Of a stretch of 64,000 nt of DNA, positions 28,734-39,618 are shown piece after piece. Origin of the DNA: Typha latifolia. Taxonomy: Eukaryota > Streptophyta > Magnoliopsida > Poales > Typhaceae. Under the pieces are notes generated by a model. The model saw only the letters and a program-made list of their open reading frames with translations, ran no database searches and was not told the origin of the DNA. The stretch's first letter is position 1. Each line of letters begins with the position of its first letter. The translations under genes and the position numbers were made by a program. Where the stretch lies: positions 16,131,096 to 16,195,095 of the forward strand of contig CM034100.1 in the NCBI GenBank assembly GCA_019914945.1. The letters run 5' to 3'.

Positions 28734-30449
28734 TTATTGAACCAAGGGGAAGTCAGAATGCGTTGATGTATGGTATTGAATCTTTCCAGCGTCTTCGTCC
28801 TCCACTACCTCTTCTTCTTCTTCTTCTTCTTCTTCTTCTTCTTCTTCTTCTTCTTCTTCTTCTTGCTCGTCATCTTGGTCGACCTTGTTACCGCTGCTAT
28901 CATTTGAATTCTTGTTATCGTTATTGTCTTCTATTAGAGTCGTAACAACATCACTTCTGGTGGTCTTCTTGCGGTAGATCACATCAAGTTGGTGGAAATA
29001 AGTGCAGGTTTTGGCATCGCGAGGTCTCTTCTTGTTCCTCTCCTTCACCTTCTTGAAGTACTTGTTAATGTTCTCCCACTTCTCCTTGCACCTCTTGGCG
29101 CTCCTGCTGTACCCCATCTTCCTCATCCCGGCGGAGACCTTCTCCCACGGTGGCGCCTTCGCTCCGCCCTCTTCGTAGCTCGCCTCGAGCCCGCTCCGCA
29201 CCTCGATCAACGCCTCCACCTCCGCCTTGGGCCACCGCGACTGCGGCGCCGGAACCGGTACCTGAACCGGAACCGGAACCATCTCGGTTCTGGGCGGTGC
29301 TGGGACTGACAGCCGATCCGTGTTCCTATAGATGAATGAGATGATTGCAGCGTTGCGCGACGCCGCTGCGGCGCTCGCTTGCTCCAGAAGCTCCTCCTCG
29401 CGGTTGCGCCGCTCCATCTCTCGTCGCCGCCACGCTTCCTCCCGCATCGTCTGCTCCTGCTCCCGCCTCTCGATCGTCTCCAGTAATCGCTTCTGCATGG
29501 CATCCTGGCGCTCCATCGTCTGCTTCATCACCCTCTCGAAGAACGCCATCATCATCATCATCTTGCGGCCCTTCCTCTTCCGTTGTTTCCCTTTCCCTTG
29601 CTGCTGCTGCTGCTGGGCTACGCTGATTTCCTCAGTATAATATTTGCCATCATCTGAGCTGTTCAGCTCGGTTGACGAAGAATTAGCGAGGTAAGGAGTA
29701 CTCAGAGGCATCACATTGCTGGAATTTAGTCCAATTGAGGTCCCGAGAACAGGGGGAGCGGCAGTGAGGGTAGTAGCGTTGAGTGCTTCGAGTTGAGTAA
29801 AGAAGCGGTAGCTCCTCCCATCTTGCCCGCCGGTACGGCTATCCTTGGTACGTTTGTAATATTTGTGGACATTTTCAAACTTCTCCTTGCACTTCTTTGC
29901 ACTCCTAGTGTACCCCAACTCCAATAGCCTCCTGTCTACCACCACCCAATACCCATCAATAATAGACCTACGCCTTAATTAATCATTAAAAAAGAATTTG
30001 CGTAATGATCGAGTTGGTTGGCATTCATGCATCGGATCTGGGAAGCGAATTATTTAAAAGATGCTTCTCTTCTGGTTATGACATGACTACGTACGTACTC
30101 CAACTTCTTCTGCACTAAAACTAATTGGGAGAATTAATTTATTAATTATTAATTATTAATTAATGGCCAGCGGACCATACCTGGAGACCTCTTCCCAGAG
30201 AGCGGCCTTGAGGGTGGCGTCTCGGAAGGCGGCGTCCATCTCGGACCGGATCTCGAGGAGGACAAGAGTTTCTTGCCTCGGCCACCGCTTCCCCGGCGCA
30301 ACGCTCCGCTCGGCTTCCTCATCGCCCTCGTCGAAATTACCCGGCAGCGGCGGAGGCCGGCTACTGATAGGTGGCGCCGCCTCTGCCATTTGAGAGGAGA
30401 GCTGGGCCGTACCATTACCATATGGTGGCAGTAGTCCTTGTTGTTGCAT
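28734..30449 (-). CDS. GT-2-type trihelix transcription factor (two trihelix domains)
   Basis: Two exons, 30449-30181 and 29931-28734, splitting an Arg codon inside the first DNA-binding domain; 488 aa. Trihelix 1 is at about 55-125 (RWPRQETLVLLEIRSEMD, then YTRSAKKCKEKFENVHKYYK) and trihelix 2 at about 322-390 (RWPKAEVEALIEVRSGLE, then YSRSAKRCKEKWENINKYFK). A charged coiled coil (about 217-290; MMMMMAFFERVMKQTMER, then Arg/Glu-rich) lies between them. This arrangement is the GT-2/GTL1/DF1 clade, whose members bind GT elements and control cell growth, trichome/root-hair development and drought response. The C-terminus has an acidic run of about 20 Glu encoded by the (TTC)n repeat at 28811-28864. 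The start is the first ATG before the first domain. Orthology within the clade is not decided. Confidence 0.93.
28811..28864. repeat. (TTC)18 microsatellite coding for poly-Glu in the trihelix protein
   Basis: Uninterrupted TTC repeat on +, read as GAA on the coding strand and lengthening the acidic tail. Triplet unit, so length change keeps the frame. Confidence 0.95.
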
Positions 30450-30655
30450 GGCTACCTCGCTCGTGTAGTTTTTGATATATCACCACTGAAGCTGGCCACT
30501 GCTAGCTACTACTTATGAACCATGACTTGGATTGCTCTCTTCTATCTCCCTATCTCTCTATTTACAAACTATAAAGAGATAGGAAGGAGAAGAGAGTGAA
30601 AAAATATGGGGACTGGGGAGAATGGACAACTGGCAAGATCAGAGAGAAAGAGAAG

Positions 30656-30656
<1 letters not shown>

Positions 30657-30722
<66 letters not shown>

Positions 30723-30759
30723 AAGAAGTGAAGGAGGGGGGGGGGGTCTGATGAGAGAA

Positions 30760-30804
<45 letters not shown>
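30657..30804. repeat. Two (GA)n tracts in the promoter/leader of the trihelix gene
   Basis: GA tracts at about 30657-30717 and 30762-30804, with a G run near 30737-30746 between them, lie 210-355 bp upstream of the trihelix start codon. In the gene's sense they are CT-rich, as in plant leaders and core promoters. GA repeats are known targets of BBR/BPC factors. Confidence 0.85.
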
Positions 30805-30806
<2 letters not shown>

Positions 30807-33800
30807 TAAAAGAAGAGTTTTTAACATATGAATGAATTAATGGTGGGTGCATAGGGACGAGAAGATAATAATGGGCCTATAACCTGTGACAAAGATTATT
30901 AAATATATAGCTGATGAACAAGTAGCAGCGGCTTGAAATAGGAGACCGAGTTGGACTGGGCCCGACCGAATCAACGGCGCCGATGGATTTCCGGTCTTCT
31001 CTACGAACGGTGATTTGTGGTGGTGGCCCAGCTTGAGAGAGAAAAGAAAGCGGCCAATTTGGTTGAATAAAATGGAGAATAAATGTGATGGTAGAAAATA
31101 AAATTCAAAGTGGTGGCAAAACGGAATGGATAAGAATATTGTAACAGCTGTACTTTGGACACCCACCACTACTGTATAGAGACAGAGAAAGAGAGATAGA
31201 AAAGGGGGTCAGTTAATGGTAAAGTAGAGTAGACAATTAATCTTTTCTATTTGATAGACGATTAAGTTCCTATTTATATCCAACAATTTTTTTTAAAAGT
31301 TTTAGTGATAACAAAAATAATCTTTGTGTACACCTTCTATATATTATAAAAAGATGTGTATCTAATGTGAAATATAAGATAAGTCATGTGATAAGTTATA
31401 CACAAAATTTTATTAGAAGTAGAATGTGTGATAAAATTATACATATTTTTTAAGAAAATTTTTTAGTACAATTAATATACTTATTCATAGTTAAAAATCG
31501 AACACAAATTCTTGCGTAAATTTGTTTAAAGTAATCATTATATTTTACGACTATATTATAAAATATAAGTAAAATTATAAATATACTTAATTTAAGTTTA
31601 AGATATGCATGTAAAATTATCCCTAAAAATCTTTTTACATGAACTAGGCGAGACCTAAATCTATGTTAAAAACTCAAATCTATGGAGGCACACATGCGGT
31701 AGAATGGCCTGTCTTATATACAATATTAAGTAGAAAGAAAGTTCCGTAATTCTTTCAATTTTTACTGCCGTAGTTTATTTGTGGACCACCTTCCATTTGG
31801 ATCTTGCAATGAGCAAAAGAATATTTTCTTTTTCATTTTTTTTTTTGAGAAGAGAGCAAAAGAATAAAATTTACCTTGTAGTGGACCAATGCTGGATATG
31901 TTATTAGCTAAAGCAGTAAAAAGGATCAAAGTAATAGTAATATCCTCTGAAGAGTATAAGTGCATGTAAAAGATTGTCGTGCAGTATTATTTTCTCCATT
32001 CAATGTGGAAAACCACTATGCTTAAGGTATCCACACATCTATCATAGATGGAATAGCTAATTAATTAAGCTTGGCAAACCAACTGCCTTACTCCTCCTAC
32101 CTGTTCCTCTCCTAATTAGCCTTAACTAACCTCCATCTGAAAACTTTGCTACATCTGTATCACTATCAATGCATTCTATGCTCCAACTACTCTATAGCAA
32201 TTATACTTCACCAATTAATTTCATGTCTTGGTCTTTCTTTCATTGGAGGTGGAATGCTGCAAAATAAATGTAATAGATGTAAAATAAATATATGCATGAT
32301 AAGAACTATCACTGTGTAAATTTAATAAACCCTCGCAAAATAAGATATACACTCAACATCACATGTTTCACTGATATGCTGTTGCAATTATACTCTCTAT
32401 ATTCCTAAATCTCTCCATCAAAGATGATAACTGGGAAGTTTCTAAATGAACATCCACACTGAGCAATGTAGCTTCAGCAAGGCACTATGAATGCAGCAAT
32501 GCATGGCAGTTTCATGCTTCTTCTCCAATCCTAAGTCCTTCCACAAGCATTGCCCTTTCTGAGATTGCAATTCCTATTGAAATTTCCAACATATTTCTTG
32601 ATACTTGCAGGGAAAGGGAATCTAATTGCAGCGAGAAGAGCATGAGCAATGTGTAGTAGTGTCTCACAATCAAATAGATCTTTCATCACAGTATCACACA
32701 AATATTAAATTCAGAGGTGTGAATACAAACCTGAAGTCCAAGATAGAAAAAAAGTGCTATTTTTGCGTTCAGATATTTTGCTGAATTATGCGTAGGTTGC
32801 ATGAATCAGGTGAGATGAGTAGGAAGTTAGTGTTCTTGCAAGTAGCTAGCTACACATGGTAGGTAGCTGGTGATAAGATGAGAGAATCAATACTTCAAGC
32901 TATCAAAGGGAATATAAGCATGTCAAAGTGTGCAAGCAATAACATACCCCAATGTCCCTCCCCCGCAAATTGGTTGCAACCGTCAACCTCACATAAAGCA
33001 TGATATTAAATGCCGTTTTTGTTGCTGCTGTTATCGTTGCTTCATTAGTAACCCCACTTGGACCCTTTTGTATTTTTGCCAACACAAGAATATATTTTAC
33101 AACCAAAGCCAACTGGAGAGGAAAATAAAGAGAACAGTTAGGTGCACAATTGGCATGAAAAGCTCAAAAATACCCGATGATAGAGAGAAGTACTTTGTTC
33201 TAACAAGATTTTATGGCTCCTTTAGTCGACATAGTCATGGCATCCTAGCTTTATGTCATCCTGATGTCTTCTAATTGATCTGCCATGTGATAGAAGTCAG
33301 AGTCAGATGCAACCATGATGTGAGTGGACACATGCAGATATGTAGCTAACCTTGCAGACAATTACTGATGAAGGGCACTGTGCGTTAATGCATACAGCCT
33401 GCTTCCATTGTGAACCCTGAATGTCAAGTGAATTAGTATATTTGATATGAGGAATTATTTGGTGGAGGAACATAGTTGATCTAAATATGGATGGTAGTTG
33501 GGTTCATAACTTAATGATAACCTAATGATGGTTTGAGCTTATGGAGGAACCTCCAAATGGGTACTTCATTCCAGCAAGAAACAAGCTTCTTTTGTAGTTC
33601 ATCGATTAAACCAACCAAAAGATCATTAAATGGGACTTAGTAAAATTAAGGTGAAGACAAAGAAGATCAACTACCAGACAATTAAACACATTGCAGGGCT
33701 ACTGGAAGAGAAGTACAAAATACAAAGCAAACAATTTAACGCAGAACAGAAGAAGGTTCCTAGCCTTTTCATGGTTCAGAGACTGACCTTTTTCAGGCAT

Positions 33801-35431
33801 TATAAAACCAATCAAAACAGAGCTTTGTTCATTGCATCAGGAATGAGGGAATAAGTAGAAAGATTCCACAAACCCAATGCCATCATAACAGTGCATTTGA
33901 AATCAATGAAGTAATAGAACCACAGCTAGTGAAATCATACACTGTCAGCTCCTACTTTCTTCATTTTTGTCATCAGTACCTACAGTGCATCTGAAAAGTT
34001 GCCCAATGCCATCAGAACAGCAAGATTCCACAAATAGGAGATTTAATAGAATGAAGAACATAATATGACAGTGAGAATGGACTTATTTGAAACTTTACTG
34101 AAGGAATATTATGCTTCATGAGTTCTCTCACAGTTACATCATCAGCTACCTGAATTAGGCAACTTGTATTGACAGTAATATATTTCAAACATTTTCATGA
34201 CAACACTGAAATTGAAATCAGAATTATCACAGAAGAATGAAACATGCTAAAGAGATAAATCAAGAGAATAGCAATACAATTATTCCAAATAGTCTGAGAT
34301 GACTACAATTTTGCCTCTTTTGTATTGAACTTTTCTCTTTTTGTTCCTAAATTTTTATTTTCCCATTTCTTTTCGTTGAATGACCGATGGTGCTAAATGT
34401 CGACATAGTTGAATGGATATTCAATGGTGTTTGATTTAAGAACTTGACCTGGTGTATGATTGAGTTATGGTAGAGAAGAAGAAGAAAACAAGGGGAAAAC
34501 AATAATCTCCAAATTTCTGCGTAATAACCCCTAAATCATTGATTAGTTGCCTTTGGTTTGCAGGTCAGGTCATAAGTTCTGCCACTCCGTGAGAAATGAG
34601 CACCCAATTAATAGATACAAATATGACTAGAAAGCGAAAAGTTCTCATTTTAAAATGACTCCGGTTATATTTTCTACGATTCTCAAGCTCTTTTTCAGTA
34701 AATTGACACACCTTAATTTGTAACGAACTTACTGAAACAATCCATATCAAACTCTTTCATAAATACATAAGACCTTGATGTCATTATCTGGACTACCTAA
34801 AATCACCCAAACTCATTTCAGAAAAGTGCAAGTACACTGGAAAAGTCTTGTTTCCTGAGATTTTCTGCTTGTCATTGAAAATTACCATGCTCACATTTTA
34901 GATGCCCAAGAACCTATATGAGTTGAAAGTAGACAACAAGGAGGCAACTTTCAAGATCAATTAAATAAAACAATTTCTTCTATGTTTACTGACTAGATCC
35001 AATTTGTGTGAAAAGTAGAAGCAGAAGCAGAGTAAATAACAAGTAGGTAGTTCAACCAGTGATGCAACCTTCCTTCTCATCGCAGAAATTTATCCATCTC
35101 TTCCCTTGTTATCTTTAACCTAGTTACTGGAAATCTTTGCCGAAGTGAAATCCAATTGGAAATCTAAAAGCTCCTCATTTCTAAAGCATATAGATTCTAC
35201 CCCAGAAGTAGCAGCAAGTGAAGTGATCAACATAAAACTAAAAATTCGAAGAGAAAAGCCACGAAGGTTAGACATCAATTTGATATCATCAACTGAAAGA
35301 ACTAAGAAGCGTACCGGATCCATCGTCTTCTCTCTTATTATAAATTCGAGTAACCTCCTCCCTGACTCCCTTCCCGCTCGAAATTTCGCATGCCCTAATA
35401 AATACCTCAATCCATCGGAGCGAACTATTTA

Positions 35432-35555
35432 GGAATAATTACACCAAGCCCCCTGGACTATTGCCTATTGTCATACACGCCCTCACAAAGGTTTCCATAG
35501 CTTAGGGGTCAATGTGTACTATGCAATAATTCAGGGATCTTAGTGTAATTATTCG
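35432..35555. mobile_element. Foldback MITE of about 124 bp
   Basis: The left end GGAATAATTACACCAAGCCC and the reverse complement of the right end CGAATAATTACACTAAGATC match over about 30 bp (through CCTGRAYTATTGC). The whole unit could fold into a hairpin. No clear target duplication. Similar ATTACACTAAG-type MITEs are common in plants. Confidence 0.65.
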
Positions 35556-36612
35556 AAATTTTCATCCATAGTTTGGGCCGAGAGCTTTAGGCCCATATAA
35601 CTTAATACGGCCACGTAACTCAAGTTGGCCTGCAGAGGAACCTAAGCCCAGCCCAGTTGCGAGCCTACCATCCGACCTCATATGGCTTTATTTATTTATT
35701 TATTTATTTATTTTCTTTCTTTCTTTCTTCCTTCGATTTGCTGTAAAATATATCCTTTTAATCTTTTTTTCAAAGTCATTAAGCAAACCTAAATTACCAT
35801 CCATCACGATGACGGAAAGCAAGGCATACAAACCGAGCAGTTAACACGAGTCAAACAGTTCTCTCTCTAACTCTCTCTTTATATATAGTTATATAGTTAT
35901 ATAATTTGTTCTAAAATAAAAAGTGAAGCATGACATGGAAGGCTGTCCCTTCCAAGTCAAAGCTAGTTCATAGCGAGGTCAAACTTTACAGAACCCATGC
36001 ATGCACGTACGACATAACCCATCTTATCCACATTTATTATAGTTAGTACCGGACTAGCATTCAAAAGTCCATCAACCTCTCTCCTCCTATAAGCCTTAAA
36101 AAAACTTTTTATATTATTAACTATCTTCTTCTTCTCTCTTTTTTTTCTCAACAACTCCGCATAATATATGTACAGCTTTCTTTTATCTTCCCAAGCAGAC
36201 AAGGATTTAAATTTCTCAGAGAGAGGTGGGGGATCGAGAAGGCCAGGGGGCCGGATTCCGAGGAATAGTAGTACGTAGATGGACGACTGACGACCCATGA
36301 ACGTTGCTCTATTGGATTCCGGGCAGGGAGAGGAAAGAAAGAAAAAGAAAAGGAAGAAGAAAAGAAGGGATCACGTTTACATTTAGCACCTCAACTAACT
36401 CTGCGTTTTGCGAATAGTGAAAAAGTTGGGGTTCGATCCGCTTATTACCATGAGAGAGTTGGAGGGAAAGATTTGACGTTTACGTGTTGTTGGGTTGCGA
36501 TTGCCAGTTGATGTGTGTGTGTGTGAGTCAGATCGTGTTACCGAGGTGCTGCTGTGTTTGGAGTAGCATCTTCTTCTTCTTCATATATTTATATATTTAT
36601 AGAGAGAGAAAT

Positions 36613-36691
36613 GAAGAAGAAGAAGAAGAAGAAGAAGAAGAAGAAGAAGGCAGCGTGCAACCCGGGCACTACTGGCACTTGAGTAACAGTG

Positions 36692-36728
<37 letters not shown>
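36613..36728. repeat. (GAA)n and (GA)n microsatellites
   Basis: About twelve GAA units at 36613-36649 and about sixteen GA units at 36697-36728, followed by a GGATT/TGGAT repeat to about 36760. Confidence 0.9.
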
Positions 36729-36733
<5 letters not shown>

Positions 36734-38891
36734 GATTGGATTGGATATTTGGATTGGATTGGTGTCAGCAAAACTGAGATAAAGTTCTATATAGGCTACC
36801 TGCATATATGTACAGTTGGTATGGAGATTTCAAAGTTGAAGTACGTAGTACTACTCATGATCTCTGTATATGATGTTATATAGCTAGCTAGTGAGCTTAT
36901 GCTACACTTTGACTTGCTAATATAGATTTAAAGATTAGCATCATGATGATGAAGCATTACTTAGAGAGCTTTATGCACAATAACAAATGATATGCATGCA
37001 TCTAAAGAGTGTTACAGTAGATGGTGATAGAATACAACAAGGGCAAATATACTAACATTTATGTGTGATTGTTATGTCCACATCAACTTTTTCTTTCTGC
37101 TAATATCACTGTTCGTTACTTTACAAACAGATTAATATTATTTTAGTCATGTAGATCCAGTCATGACCATACATAACATCTCTGATTACACCATGCATAC
37201 ATGCATGCATGCATTCAATAGGATGGGGCTTCTTGGGCCTATTAATTAACTTGCCAACTTGTCATCCTTCAATAAACTTGTACCTCATGGTCCCTCCATG
37301 ACCATGGAAATGCCATCATATATATTAACCTTACCTGCCCCATTAATGCAAAGCACTAAAGCCTCACAACATTATACAATGAGAAGATGATGGATGGAAT
37401 TAAAAGGCCACAAATTAAATGGTCTACTTAGGAGTTAGGAGTTGAATAACTTAGGCATTTATCCTTGCAAGGAATATGCTCTCTTTGAATAGCCACAAGT
37501 ACTACAAGACCATATCCTTGGCAACTTTGCCTCACCTTTTGTGAGGGGAGAGGATTCTCTGCAAACAGGATTGCAGGAATTTCTTGCAGATAAAAGTAAA
37601 AGCTATATTTCCTTCTTCTTTTTTTGTGCATATATATTAAATTTTTTTTATTAAACATATATACCATGGAAAAATATTTTAATGTAATTCACCGTATTTG
37701 CACAATATAGATACCATCGTAGACGAACATCCTAAATCAAAACATTTTCACTACAAACATATTCTAATATCATATATGGATTATAGCCATATCCATTTTG
37801 AGAGGTGTACATATAAATATCAACTCTAGATAGGTATACACAAATAAGATATTTTATTTTAAGGATATACAATCAAAAAGCCCTATATAAAACCATAAAC
37901 TAAACGAGCCAATTGTAGTTGGATTTCCTGCAAATTTAGCTTCAGAGGATATAAATTAACTCCAGTTGAGCTTGGATGTTTGCTGACTTTGGATTCGTGC
38001 AGTGCCAAAAAAAAAAAAAGAAAAAAAAAGACTCCATAGATGCGTTATTATTATTCTCTTTTCCTCTATTCAACACTGGCTTTATTAGAGAAAAACATAT
38101 AACTAGGATGGGGACAGCCACCAAGATTGACAAATGATTTTTTAACGCATTTAAAAAAGATTATAGAAAAAATCCAAGGAGTTGTTGAAATATGAGGATA
38201 TATAGGAATTGTCGAAATAAGTGACATTTTAAAGCAATTTTAAAGTTAAAACACTTTTCAGTCACTCAAGACAAGTAGTAGCAAAGAAAACTAAAGACAA
38301 ATAAAAGAATAAAAGTTATAATGGGAATTCAATTGTATTTTATAGTTGAATGATGCCATTGTAAAAATAGAAAAATACAACAAGAATCAATCCCAATTGA
38401 TACTCACATATTTATACAATGTCCTAGGAATGAAAAATATCTTTAAAAAATATGTTAACCTTACTCCAGGATTCTTCATAACGTTCTCTAAGACTAGATT
38501 ATTGATTAGGATTAGAGAAGTCACGAAACAAGATTATAATAGACCATAAATTTTACCCTTCGTAGTAAATCTTAATCATTAGCAAGAAAAGTTGTCGGTA
38601 ATATATTGTGGTCCATTCGACTATAAAAAATATTGTAATAAGAAATAAAGCGAGTGTAACCTTTTGTGTGTGTGTGTGTGTGTCTCCTTCCTCAAAAAGA
38701 GTGATAGAGCTTTTTTCTTTCTTCTAAAATATTATAAATTTTCTACCCAAGCTTTATGTAAATAAATATATGGATAGCTACAATTTGAGTCGAATTAGAA
38801 TATTGATCTCATTTAACAACTCTAGGTGTGGGTAAGGATTTTACCGTTATGGGAAAGACTCATTAAACCAATCACTCGCCCCCTCCCTCCG

Positions 38892-38991
<100 letters not shown>

Positions 38992-39119
38992 CCCATATGA
39001 CTCGGCCCTTAGGCAAACAATATACCATCTAGGGTTTAGTGCCTTACGTTGCCCTACCGACCCACACCACCTGCACCGTCCAAATCCAAATGGACGGCGG
39101 ATCAAAGAGTTAGAGACCC

Positions 39120-39126
39120 TATAAAG
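39120..39126 (+). promoter_or_regulatory. Putative TATA box of the MIR166 gene
   Basis: CTATAAAG context at 39119-39126, 416 bp before the miR166* strand. A start near 39150 would place the GA repeat and the first ATG in the leader of the primary transcript. Confidence 0.55.
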
Positions 39127-39170
39127 AAGAAGCCAAGGTGCCTTCATCACAAGAAGAGGAGAGAAGAAGG

Positions 39171-39173
<3 letters not shown>

Positions 39174-39235
<62 letters not shown>
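39174..39235. repeat. (GA)31 microsatellite in the MIR166 leader
   Basis: About 62 bp of pure GA immediately before the first ATG of the predicted pri-miR166. Confidence 0.95.
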
Positions 39236-39239
<4 letters not shown>

Positions 39240-39369
39240 TGCAAACGAAGTGGTGGTCATCCCTCAAGTCACAACTCACAGCTGTAGGGTTTTGTCTTCA
39301 TTGCTCCATCTCTTCTTCTTCCCACCTCCTCCCCTCTCTTTATTGTCTTCCAACTTTTTCTCCCTCTAA
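39235..39369 (+). CDS. Small ORF in pri-miR166, candidate miRNA-encoded peptide
   Basis: The first ATG after the predicted transcript start opens a 44-codon ORF (MDANEVVVIPQVTTHSCRVL, then a Leu/Phe/Pro/Ser-rich end), 166 bp upstream of the miR166* strand. Plant pri-miRNAs can encode short regulatory peptides (miPEPs, including one for miR165a). The sequence is not similar to any I know, and chance ORFs of this size are common. Translation is unproven. Confidence 0.25.
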
Positions 39370-39485
39370 AGGCTCTGAGCCCAGTTCTAGTGCAATCACT
39401 CCACCCCCATCATGATTACTTCTTTCTCTTTCTGCAAACCCAGAGCCTGACTGCCTTCTCTCCCCCTTGAAACAAGCCTGGATTT

Positions 39486-39508
39486 AAGAGAGAGAGAGAG
39501 AGAGAGAG
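39486..39508. repeat. Short (GA)n tract before the miR166 hairpin
   Basis: About ten GA units about 25 bp before the hairpin base. Confidence 0.9.
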
Positions 39509-39526
39509 GAAGAAGGGAAGCTTTTT

Positions 39527-39618
39527 TCTTTGTGGGGAATGTTGTCTGGCTCGAGGCCAAACGCTTCTATACGAAGGAGAGAGAGATCTCGGACCAGGCT
39601 TCATTCCCCTCAATCATA
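39527..39618 (+). ncRNA. MIR166: MIR166 precursor hairpin
   Basis: The 3' arm holds the complete 21-nt mature miR166 at 39589-39609 (starting TCGGACCAGGCTTC, ending CCCC). The 5' arm holds the matching star strand at 39536-39556 (starting GGAATGTTGTCTGG). By hand pairing, GGGGAATG pairs with CATTCCCC, followed by two U-U mismatches, then near-continuous pairing with one C-A mismatch and the usual G-U pairs. The loop of about 30 nt contains TTCTATACGAAGG. miR166 guides cleavage of HD-ZIP III mRNAs (PHB, PHV, REV, ATHB8/15) and so controls leaf polarity, meristem and vascular patterning; its duplex is bound preferentially by AGO10. The mature sequence is identical to the canonical one, so the locus is probably functional. 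Transcript ends and introns are not known. Confidence 0.96.

Noticed and set aside
30562..30852. ORFs of Ser-Leu or Glu-Arg repeats around GA/CT tracts (also near 9.5, 14.1, 36.6, 38.9 and 39.2 kb)
   Set aside because: Translations of microsatellites; each frame gives a dipeptide repeat.
32903..33112. 69-codon minus-strand ORF preceded by a fair acceptor
   Set aside because: No recognisable protein, and no partner exons found up- or downstream.
33630..33854. 74-codon plus-strand ORF
   Set aside because: Lys/Gln-rich, no domain, no splice-site context or repeats, in AT-rich spacer. Most likely chance.
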